Origin: Fuerstiella sp.
GTDB taxonomy: Bacteria > Planctomycetota > Planctomycetia > Planctomycetales > Planctomycetaceae
Assembly: GCA_022843805.1 (NCBI GenBank)
Contig: JALHMY010000041.1
Coordinates: forward strand, 1-64,000
Length of the DNA: 64,000 bases
Direction of reading: 5' to 3'
Below are positions 37,628-45,557 of this stretch, piece after piece (within the stretch, counting starts at the first letter, position 1; every line of letters begins with the position of its first letter). The notes under the pieces are model-generated. The model worked only from the letters and a program-made list of their open reading frames with translations. It had not been told where the DNA came from and made no database searches. A program made the position numbers and the translations under genes.

Positions 37628-38734
37628 TCAGCGGCGTCTGGTTCGTTCCGGATAGGTAATCTCCGGTTTCTGCCACCAGCTGATCAGACAGTCGGGGCGA
37701 GCTGCCCGCACGGTTTCAACCTGCTTTTCGGTCACTGTTGTTCCGCCCAGGAGCAGGTGTGTCAGGCTGGTTTTGTGCGACAGTTGAACAAGTCCAGCGT
37801 CGCTGATACCGGTTTCCTGCAATTCGAGAATCTGAAGGTTGTTCATTTTCAGAATCGCAGGAACTACATTGTCATCAATGCCTTTGGTTTTCCAGAGTTT
37901 CAGGTGACGCAGTCGTGGAAGATCCTGAAGGGCCGACAGTCCAGTGCCCGTAACGGCCGTGTCACTCAGGTCGAGCACTTCCAGATCTTTCAGACGTGCC
38001 AGTTTCGAGATTCCCCGATCGGTCAGTGCCGTCTGACTGACGTTCAGGAATTGCAGCTGTTCAAGATCGGCAATTGCGTCAACGTTAAAGTCCGTCAGGG
38101 AGAGGCTCCACAGTCCGGAGTCAGTTCTTTGCTGCCCCGCGATATCCAGTTTCTTCAGAGAAGGCAGCAGCTTCAGTAACGGCAGCGATACGCCGCTCAT
38201 CTTGTTGCCTCCGAATGAAAGATGTTCGAGGTTTTCGAGGTTTGAAAGGCTTTCGAACAATTCATCACTCACTCGACTATGCGCTACATCCAGAAAACGC
38301 AATGTCTTCATTCCGGCAATGTGCTCAAAGACTGTGCTTGTCACCTTTGTTCCGCGGGCGTTGAGCGATTCGAGGTGAGGCCAGTTCCTGATATGAGCGA
38401 TGCCAACATCGGTAATATATTCTGCATAGTAGAGATTCAGCACTCGAACATGCTGAAGCGGCTTGAGATGTTCGAGTCCCGGGTCAGTAATTTTTGTATA
38501 GGAGAGATTGATTTCTTCCAGCATGGGGAACTGCAGCAGCTTTTTCAGGTCTGCATCTGTCACCCATGCGTTTTGAAGATTCACGGTGACAACGTCACCA
38601 GCGTCGTTTTGCGTCCAGCTTCCCCGCAAATCACGAAGCCACTCGACGTCGGCTTTGAGGTCTGCGGCAACGCCTGTTGCCGACATGATGCCAATGCTCA
38701 GCACCAGCAAAAGAAGCCTTGAATAAAGCATCAT
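37628..38734 (-). CDS. Secreted leucine-rich-repeat protein
   Basis: 368 residues from ATG 38734, which follows GAGGAGAG; the frame extends upstream to 38794. A signal peptide ends near GVAA. About a dozen LRR units follow with the pattern LxxLxxLxLSxTxITDxGLxxL (for example YTKITDPGLEHLKPL, DTAVTGTGLSALQDL). These cysteine-subtype-like repeats form a curved protein-binding surface. It is the second gene of a pair with the larger LRR protein upstream; the gap is about 85 nt from stop to start. Confidence 0.9.
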   Translation of the reverse strand: MMLYSRLLLLVLSIGIMSATGVAADLKADVEWLRDLRGSWTQNDAGDVVTVNLQNAWVTDADLKKLLQFPMLEEINLSYTKITDPGLEHLKPLQHVRVLNLYYAEYITDVGIAHIRNWPHLESLNARGTKVTSTVFEHIAGMKTLRFLDVAHSRVSDELFESLSNLENLEHLSFGGNKMSGVSLPLLKLLPSLKKLDIAGQQRTDSGLWSLSLTDFNVDAIADLEQLQFLNVSQTALTDRGISKLARLKDLEVLDLSDTAVTGTGLSALQDLPRLRHLKLWKTKGIDDNVVPAILKMNNLQILELQETGISDAGLVQLSHKTSLTHLLLGGTTVTEKQVETVRAARPDCLISWWQKPEITYPERTRRR

Positions 38735-38819
38735 TAAACTCTCCTCACGATGACTGATCAGCCTCAAAGCAGGCTGCGAACAGCGGATTCCCACGGACCC
38801 TTGCCGAACGTTAAATTAT

Positions 38820-40823
38820 TCAGCTGCGGCGGCGTTTCGGATCCCCGGACAACGGATCCCAGATGATCTGGCATTCCGGCAATGCAGTATGAATCTGCTG
38901 GTAAGCCTGTGGCGTCAGGACTGTGTGATAAAGGTTCAGCAGTCTGAGTTTGTTGAATTTTGACAAAAGCGATGCACTGGCATCAGTGATGTTTGCACTG
39001 TCGAGACTCAGGCTCTGCAATTCCGTCAGCGGGCTCAGCGATTCAAGTCCCTTATCACCGACGTCCGTGTAATCCAGATTCAAGTCTTTCAGTTCTGTAA
39101 AGCCGCTGACAACCATCATGCAGGTATCCGTAATTCGGGTACGAATCAAACCCAGCACCTTTAACCCGGTGAGAGGTTTCAAATGGTCGGCTCCTTCGTC
39201 CGTGATTCGGGTATAATTCAGCTGCAGTTCAGTTAACTTCGTCAGGCGGCCGACATGCGTCATGCCTCTGTCGCCAACGTCAGTTCCGGAAAGGTCCAGG
39301 TGTACCAGATCAGGAAGAGTTCCCAGCCGTTCCAGTCCGGCGTCTGTGATATCGGTAAACGCCAGCGAAAGGCGACGCACGGATTTCAGTTCTGTCAGGT
39401 GGTTCAAACCATCAGTGGTGACTGGAGAACCGGCGACATTCATTTCTTCGAGAGAAAGACCCTTCAGATGGTGAAATCCCGGGCCACTGACCGATGTGTG
39501 CGTCAATGTCAGCAGCTTCAGATTCGTGAGTCCGGAAAGGTTAGACAGGCCATCGTCGGAAATCGTTGTTCCGCTTAAGTTGAGATCGGTGAGGCTTGTG
39601 AGTTCTGCAAGATGCTTTACACCCAGATTACTGATTTCAGTGAACTGCAGGTCCAGCTTTTCAAGTTTGGCGAGTCCTCTGAGATTTGCCAGCAGCTCGT
39701 CGGTCACGCTGGTGCTGGCCAGGGATATGGCCGTCAATTTTCCGTCCTGCACAACGGCCTTTCCGCCGATGGCGTGTACCCATTGTGCGACTTCCGCTTC
39801 GTCCTTCCCGGAAACCATTTTGTCCGCGTCTTCCGGAATTGCAGGTCGCACGACGAGATCCACGAAGACGACTTCACATGTCGGCATCGCGGCTGAAAGT
39901 GCTTCGATCGCACCGCGGGAGGCTCGGGTATAACGCAGATCGACCGTTTGAAGTTTGCCCAGGCTTTTTAGCGAGGACACTCCAACGTTGCTGATTCGGG
40001 TGCCATACAAATCGAGTTCTTCCAGTTCCGTCATGCCCATCAGGTGCTGTATACCGGCATCTGTGAGTCCGGTGCCCTGCAGGCTTAGCTTTCTCAGCTT
40101 CTTCATACCGCTCAGATGGGCGAGGCCGTCGTCGCTGATTTTGGTTCCGCCGAGGTCCAGATGCTCGATGTTCTGAAGTCCGCTGATCGATGCAAGACCA
40201 TCATTGGTGATCACGGCGTCTCGCAGCAGCAGTCGCCGCAGTTTCGTCATCTGCTGCATTTGCTGAAGTCCCTTGTTGTCGACAGGACAATAGACGAGGT
40301 CGAGATACTCCATATTGACAAACGGCGCGAGCTCATGCCCTTTCGCGTCTGTGTTCTCAAGGCTGAGCAGCCTGAGAGTGGGGCCCAGTGGAGCGATCGC
40401 CTTAATGCCCTCGTCCCCAAACTTGATCCCTTCAAGATAGGTGTAGCTGAAAGTGAGTTCTTCCAGTGTCGGCAGGCCTGCCAGCTTTCCCAGATCTTTA
40501 CTGTAATTCAAATCGGCACCGGAACTGGGATTCCACATGGGACCGGGAAGGTTCAGAACCCTGAGTGACTGCAGGCCGTCCAGCCACTTCAATTCAGGCG
40601 GCAGAATATTAGCGCCCACAAGATCGACGAGCTCCAGCCGGAAATCGTTCTGCGGCAGCTCGCTGACGTTGCGGATACGCTGGGTCTCACCTTCAATGCG
40701 AACGGATCCTCCCAGCAGGAGCACCCATTCCGCGACTCGCCGATCGCCTGGATCAGCGAACGCTGTCGGGGCCTGACTGAGGACAGCCAGACCGATGAAT
40801 GTGCAGGCGATGATGGATTGCAT
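38820..40823 (-). CDS. Large secreted leucine-rich-repeat protein
   Basis: 667 residues from ATG 40823 (GCAGGATC just upstream); longer frames reach 40865. The signal peptide MQSIIACTFIGLAVL..AFA is clear. Two LRR arrays are separated by a short non-LRR segment near residues 325-370 (RPAIPEDADKMVSGKDEAEVAQW). That segment resembles the domain just after the signal peptide (RRVAEWVLLLGGSV), so the protein looks like an internal duplication: cap, LRRs, cap, LRRs. It is likely an extracellular binding protein. Divergent from the PQQ-propeller gene. Confidence 0.9.
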   Translation of the reverse strand: MQSIIACTFIGLAVLSQAPTAFADPGDRRVAEWVLLLGGSVRIEGETQRIRNVSELPQNDFRLELVDLVGANILPPELKWLDGLQSLRVLNLPGPMWNPSSGADLNYSKDLGKLAGLPTLEELTFSYTYLEGIKFGDEGIKAIAPLGPTLRLLSLENTDAKGHELAPFVNMEYLDLVYCPVDNKGLQQMQQMTKLRRLLLRDAVITNDGLASISGLQNIEHLDLGGTKISDDGLAHLSGMKKLRKLSLQGTGLTDAGIQHLMGMTELEELDLYGTRISNVGVSSLKSLGKLQTVDLRYTRASRGAIEALSAAMPTCEVVFVDLVVRPAIPEDADKMVSGKDEAEVAQWVHAIGGKAVVQDGKLTAISLASTSVTDELLANLRGLAKLEKLDLQFTEISNLGVKHLAELTSLTDLNLSGTTISDDGLSNLSGLTNLKLLTLTHTSVSGPGFHHLKGLSLEEMNVAGSPVTTDGLNHLTELKSVRRLSLAFTDITDAGLERLGTLPDLVHLDLSGTDVGDRGMTHVGRLTKLTELQLNYTRITDEGADHLKPLTGLKVLGLIRTRITDTCMMVVSGFTELKDLNLDYTDVGDKGLESLSPLTELQSLSLDSANITDASASLLSKFNKLRLLNLYHTVLTPQAYQQIHTALPECQIIWDPLSGDPKRRRS

Positions 40824-41171
40824 CGGGATCCTGCAATGCAACATACGGAAGGCAGATTGATACATGGCGGTTGCCTCAACGTGCGAAATTCTGAAAGCAG
40901 GTGGCGAGACAGCGATTGTATTCTTTCTGAATGCCGCCTGCCACTCCCTGTGTTCCCGCCCTCAGGGCAAAGCGAGAATTTGAACATGGAAGTCGGGACA
41001 GGCCGGATGGCAAAGAGAATTAGTTCCCGCTCCGGCCGGAACTACCGTTCAGGATTGGCCGCTGTCTCCACGCATTCCCGGTATTCGGTTGACGCCCGGC
41101 AGACCGCTCGACACACTGAAGAGTCTCCTGCCTTCCGTCCTGCCTTTGTGAGGATCTGTTCCGTGGCCTCA

Positions 41172-42485
41172 ATGATTTCAGTTTTCCATAGTTTCGCGAT
41201 TTCGTTTGTTTCCGTTGGTATTTGTGTGTGCATCTGTCTGCCTTCGAAGGCATTAAGTGAGAACTGGCCATCATGGAGAGGACCGGGTGGTAATGGGCTA
41301 AGTTCGGAAAAGAATTTGCCCACCGAGTGGAGCCCGACAAAGAATGTGGCGTGGAAAGTTGCCCTGCCAGGCGCTGCTGGTGCTTCGCCGGTTGTCTGGG
41401 GCGAACGGATTTTCCTGACTTCGGTAAACGACGCTGGTGAATTGCTTCTGATGGCCATCGATACCGGCGGAAGGCAGTTGTGGCAGCAGGTTGTCGCTTC
41501 AGGTAATAAAGTCGCACGCGTGGATGAAGGCAATTCTGCGTCGCCTTCCCCGGTGACCGATGGGATCCATGTTTGGACATTCATGGGAGAAGGCACTCTC
41601 GCATGTTACACGGTTGATGGCATGGAGACCTGGAAGTTCAATCTGCAGGACCGTTACGGCAAACTGAATATTCAGTTTGGAATGAGCTCAACGCCAGTAC
41701 TGGAGGACGGCGTTCTTTACCTGCAGCTAATCCACGGTGAAGGCGATCCAAAGACACGGGAAGCCTGCGTGGTCGCTCTGGACGGTGCTACAGGGAAGCA
41801 GATCTGGCATGTTGACCGACCCAGTGACGCGGAGGCGGAGAACGAGCATTCCTATGCGTCACCCATCCTTTACCGCGATTCCACAACAAAGCTTCTGCTG
41901 TCTCACGGAGCCGATTTTATTGTGGCTCATGATCTGAAAGACGGCCACGAAGTCTGGCGATGTGGCGGGCTGAATCGACGGGATGATAATGTTCTGCCCT
42001 ACGACAGGACCCTGCGTTTTGTGGCTTCCCCCGTCGCTGCACCTGGTCTGGTCGTGGTTCCGTCTGCAAAGCAGCATCCGCTTCTGGCAATTCGTCCTGA
42101 TGGTCAGGGTGACATTACAGGCGTTGCCGAAAAACAATTGTGGATGTGGAAACGAACGCCTGACGTTCCAACCCCCGTGATTGTCGAGGATCTGGTTTAT
42201 CTCTGCATGGAGAATGGCAATCTGACTGTTCTTGAGGCAGCCACAGGTAAGGAAGTTTATTCACAGGCAACTCACCGTCAGCGACATCGGGCGTCTCCGG
42301 TCTTCGGTGATGGCAAACTCTATCTGACAGCCCGCGACGGTCGAATTACGGTCGTTCAGGCGGGCCGACAATTCAAAGAACTTGCAGTCAATGAATTGGG
42401 AGAAGATCAGTCCGCCTCCCCTGCCATCTCAAACGGGACGATTTATCTTCGGACCTTCCAGCATCTTTGGGCCATCCGCGAGTAA
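41172..42485 (+). CDS. Secreted PQQ-type beta-propeller protein
   Basis: 437 residues from ATG 41172, chosen because it gives a good signal peptide (FHSFAISFVSVGICVCICL) directly before NWPSWRGPGGNGLS, a motif that begins the mature form in many planctomycete members. The frame is open to 40818, and no start has a strong ribosome binding site. Propeller blades recur as GxxxxAxDxxTGxxxW (for example VVALDGATGKQIWHV, LTVLEAATGKEVY). The family resembles BamB and quinoprotein propellers; without PQQ ligands mapped, enzyme activity is uncertain. Confidence 0.85.
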   Translation: MISVFHSFAISFVSVGICVCICLPSKALSENWPSWRGPGGNGLSSEKNLPTEWSPTKNVAWKVALPGAAGASPVVWGERIFLTSVNDAGELLLMAIDTGGRQLWQQVVASGNKVARVDEGNSASPSPVTDGIHVWTFMGEGTLACYTVDGMETWKFNLQDRYGKLNIQFGMSSTPVLEDGVLYLQLIHGEGDPKTREACVVALDGATGKQIWHVDRPSDAEAENEHSYASPILYRDSTTKLLLSHGADFIVAHDLKDGHEVWRCGGLNRRDDNVLPYDRTLRFVASPVAAPGLVVVPSAKQHPLLAIRPDGQGDITGVAEKQLWMWKRTPDVPTPVIVEDLVYLCMENGNLTVLEAATGKEVYSQATHRQRHRASPVFGDGKLYLTARDGRITVVQAGRQFKELAVNELGEDQSASPAISNGTIYLRTFQHLWAIRE

Positions 42486-42648
42486 AAGTCCCTGGCGGCC
42501 CATGCTTCGAAGCCACAGAGATCCTGGCTGCGGGGACATCGGGGACCGGTGTGAGCAACTGCCGCTCCGTCAATGCTGGAAAGTTGGTATTGATCTTTGA
42601 AAGATCAATTCCGGCACCCAGGCCGTTCTCAATGGTGAAGGCAGGACT

Positions 42649-42825
42649 TCAGGCAATTCGTCGGAAGAGTTGTTCGTTCGGAGTTCGCCAATCCAACAAC
42701 TTGCCCCACGCATCGAAGCTGTAATCATCCGTCACGACCTGAGCGTCATCCGTGAGCTGCCTCACTTTATGAATCCCGTCGAACAGGTAGAAACTGGATT
42801 CCAGACCGCGATGCTGGCTGATTTC
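42649..42825 (-). pseudogene. RHS-core fragment
   Basis: 58 residues in one minus-strand frame to a TGA at 42649-42651. It contains SSFYLFDGIHKVRQLTDDA followed by YSFDAWGKLLDW, which is the RHS-associated core. Both ends are missing: upstream it is cut by the long-hairpin repeat at 42826, and downstream it ends without the conserved RWxSxDP block. It is a relic and too short for automated gene calling. Confidence 0.85.
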
Positions 42826-42887
42826 CACGTAGGCGAGTCTCTCCGAGACTCGCGAATCCCGGCGTCTCGGAGAGACGCCGCTACGTG
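42826..42887. repeat. Long-hairpin dispersed repeat, copy B
   Basis: Matches 3799-3860 with few changes. The arms GTCTCTCCGAGAC and GTCTCGGAGAGAC pair fully. It abuts the RHS fragment. Confidence 0.92.
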
Positions 42888-42899
42888 GCTTTTGAGGTA

Positions 42900-43158
42900 A
42901 TGCGTCAGCGATGATCCATCGACGGGGCCCCTCCCGGCCTTGTGCCGGGAGAGCCAGGGTTTGACAACTACGGACGAACGAAGTGAGGAATCGGCCCCAT
43001 CGGCTTCACGCCGATGTTGCCCAGGTTTGGCAACTATTTTGCTCACTGGAGTTTGTAAACGCGCGCTCAGGTGACGTAAAACGGGGCGGGGCTGGCGTGA
43101 TGCAGGCTTTAGGTTTTGTCCCTGTAGTCTCCAAACCTGGGCTCGACCGGCATAAGGC
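42900..43158. repeat. Mosaic repeat copy B (259 bp)
   Basis: Nearly identical to 3276-3535, same orientation, and again next to a minus-strand RHS fragment. Homology to the first locus resumes patchily after 43268 (TGGCCTCGG) and near 43342 (GGATGGGAATTCCTGCCCG). Confidence 0.92.
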
Positions 43159-43166
43159 TCAATGGC

Positions 43167-43266
43167 GTGGACTTAAGCATCGTGCGGATTTCCATAGTCG
43201 TTTTTCGCTCCGCGAAAACACGCGAAAACGCTACTTTCGCGGAGCGAAAGGCGACAATAAGTCCAC
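43167..43266. repeat. 100-bp MITE-like palindrome
   Basis: The ends GTGGACTTA and TAAGTCCAC are perfect inverted copies, and an inner pair of perfect 15-bp arms, TTTCGCTCCGCGAAA (43203-43217) and TTTCGCGGAGCGAAA (43235-43249), forms a strong hairpin. It interrupts homology between mosaic copies A and B, as an insertion would. Confidence 0.85.
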
Positions 43267-43578
43267 GGATTCGCAACTCCTGGCCTCGGATGTTGTCAGG
43301 ATGCCTTGCATTGCAGCAGCCCTCATCTCTTTAAAAGATTTTGCAGGATGGGAATTCCTGCCCGTCCTTGCTCTGCCAGAACGCACAGTTGAGCCACGGT
43401 TGCGGCGGTAAGTTGCCGAGTCCTGTGTGACCTCCGGTCAGTACCGGCAGCCATCCGATGGCTTGACGAAATTATGTGATCGTTGGGGGCGTAGCGTGGT
43501 TGGGGACTCGTGGCCTCGTCCACTACGGAGCTCTTGTGGCGGCTTGATCGGTTTGCATCTGTGTTCTCGGGCAGAGTT

Positions 43579-43770
43579 CTATTTGCGATTGGTGTCGATA
43601 TCGATATCAACTTTTCCCGTATCAGTTGATCGTTCTACTTCGATGTCACCGGCAGGCGTTTTGATATCGAGGATTTTTTCCTTTCTCTCGCAGCCGGTGA
43701 GTGTGATGGCCATTCCTGCGCACGCTGCCATTGTGAAAACAAATCTGGCGGCGATTCTCGTTACCTGCAT
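43579..43770 (-). CDS. Small lipoprotein
   Basis: 63 residues from ATG 43770 (MQVTRIAARF); an upstream ATG at 43812 is weaker. A hydrophobic segment ends in the lipobox LTGC near residue 27, so the mature part has about 37 residues: ERKEKILDIKTPAGDIEV then an acidic end VDIDIDTNRK. I recall similar short lipoproteins (ILDVxTPxGxxEV) in planctomycetes, with no known role. Confidence 0.7.
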   Translation of the reverse strand: MQVTRIAARFVFTMAACAGMAITLTGCERKEKILDIKTPAGDIEVERSTDTGKVDIDIDTNRK

Positions 43771-43812
43771 TTCCGGAATACTCCTGAGTCTGACACTTAA
43801 GTTGAAGCCCAA

Positions 43813-44357
43813 CGCAACGCTTTCTTCCGACGTGAACCGAGTGCACGTTCCGTACCAATCCGCTCAGCACTGCCTTGTCGTCAGCATTGTTGGTTCCTGA
43901 ATGAACATTGCCGTAATTTCGGGAGCTACAGTGAACCGGCACTGGTCGATTCAACCTCACTCCGCCTGAGTTTCGGGCAGGGGTTCCGGGATTCCCTGAG
44001 AATCGGCACTCTTTATGCTTACGGTTCTTTTTATGCTTACGGTTCTTTACGCTTACCTTGTCGAGTGTCCGCTCGGTTGCATCTGGAAGATGTTGGAATT
44101 GCTTTGGATATGAAGAAGGACGATGATCCGTCCGTCAACTACGGTTATGTCATCGCCACCTGTCCGCTGAGCCAGTCGGGGTGGGTGGGCTTTAATCCAG
44201 GGCAGTTAATCGTGCAGACGGGAAGTATGCTCTGCTTTTCAAGTCAGCAGGCCTTGCAGCCTCAGCAGTCTGATGTCGGCGAGCGTTCAAATCTGCAGCT
44301 GAGATGACGCACGCTGATCAGGGTTTCGACAACCGGATGCACTGCATACTGTGGAGA
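43813..44357. other. Intergenic region with an 18-bp repeat
   Basis: Two perfect copies of TTTATGCTTACGGTTCTT lie at 44012-44029 and 44030-44047, followed by a partial third to 44059. The frame 44065-44307 on the plus strand has no family features and I do not call it. Nothing else is recognised. Confidence 0.7.
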
Positions 44358-44702
44358 CTATTCTGCGGAGTCGAGAGCACTCAGCAGAGCCACGGCATTG
44401 TCGACACTGCCTGTTGCTTTCAGCAGTTGCTGTGCCAATTTAATGGCCTCGATCCACTGAGCGGCACCGACGGGGTGCCCGGTATTCCACTGAACATTGG
44501 TTTTATTGCGAGCGGCCACCATGTTCTTTTTGGTTTTCACCATGACAATACGATCAGAGTTCACAGTGTGGCCAAACTCATCCTTAACGGCTGCCGCGAC
44601 GACAGCTGCGTTAGCATCCGGCATTTTCTTAATCACTCGGCGAATGGCTGAGCTCTTATTTTTTCTGGGATCCGGATTCCTTTGTTTTTTTCCTGCGGCC
44701 AT
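44358..44702 (-). CDS. Small conserved basic protein, possible nucleic-acid binding
   Basis: 114 residues from ATG 44702 (AGGAAGTC upstream; an ATG at 44723 is possible). The basic N-terminus KKQRNPDPRKNKSSAIRRVIKK continues into a winged-helix-like region (DANAAVVAAAVKDEFGHTVNSDRIVMVK). The C-terminal helix (IEAIKLAQQLLKATGSVDNAVALLSAL) resembles the end of a planctomycete family that starts NKSQAIRDYL. DNA binding is suggested by charge and shape only. Confidence 0.75.
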   Translation of the reverse strand: MAAGKKQRNPDPRKNKSSAIRRVIKKMPDANAAVVAAAVKDEFGHTVNSDRIVMVKTKKNMVAARNKTNVQWNTGHPVGAAQWIEAIKLAQQLLKATGSVDNAVALLSALDSAE

Positions 44703-44723
44703 ACTACTGACTTCCTGTTCCAT

Positions 44724-45557
44724 AAATAAAGTTCGGCCAGGTGGACACCGTTAAGCTCAACTTAGCGAGCTTGCAACGGTTCCTATGCATCAGATCTTAC
44801 CAGCATAGTTAACGTTTAACAATCAGCATTGTTCTCGCCGACAGGAAATCCGGTTCAGCGACAATTGAAGTTAATCGTTCACAGGTCTGATACTGGCTCA
44901 CATTCCCGCTGAAAACGAATGGGGCGTGGGTGACTGCCTGCAACCTGATCGAGATTGCCCCAGGGGAAAACTTTGGCTGTCCGCATGGCTTTGCCAAATG
45001 ATGAATGCCTGACTCGCAGGGTCCCGGCAGCAGGAATACGTGTGCGAAACAGCCAATGGCTGTGCTGTTCGGCACATGTTTGGTGGTCCTCTATGGTGAG
45101 CATGTCGTAAGTCCCATGCTTTGGCGGGAGATGCCTCAATTGTTGAAACACTGGTGCAGCATGACGTTAGGAGTCAGTCGAGATCGAAAGTGCGGAGTCG
45201 ATGTCTGAAATTGGCACGACGTCTGCCATCACTGCCGATGTCAGAAGATGTGTGCCAGTCGAAGATGATTTGCACATGTCCGGATTTTTTCGATTCAAAC
45301 CGCTGTATTGCAGAGGGAATTCGGGGGAGAACCTTCAGATGCAAACGATGAGGTCGTTCCTTCTGGCAACCGATTTCAATCAGAGTTACCAGGACCTGCG
45401 GGATGAATGAGTGCTTTTAGGGACACTCGATGATTCGGCGTACCGATCGGAAATTTTTGAGTTTGGTCGAATGATTCGCGGCAAATGTTTGTCCGAATCT
45501 CTTTGTTGCCGCGATGTCACCGTTACCGCAATTTCACCTCATCAAAAGAGCTCATTC
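44724..45557. other. Long intergenic region, nothing recognised
   Basis: More than 800 bases between the small basic protein and the pyrophosphatase gene with no clear gene, repeat or RNA structure. Frames here, including the upstream extension of the pyrophosphatase frame to 45411, lack coding character. Confidence 0.6.

Noticed and set aside
44065-44307. Plus-strand 80-residue frame
   Set aside because: No ribosome binding site, low-complexity Gln-rich end and no neighbours that suggest a role.
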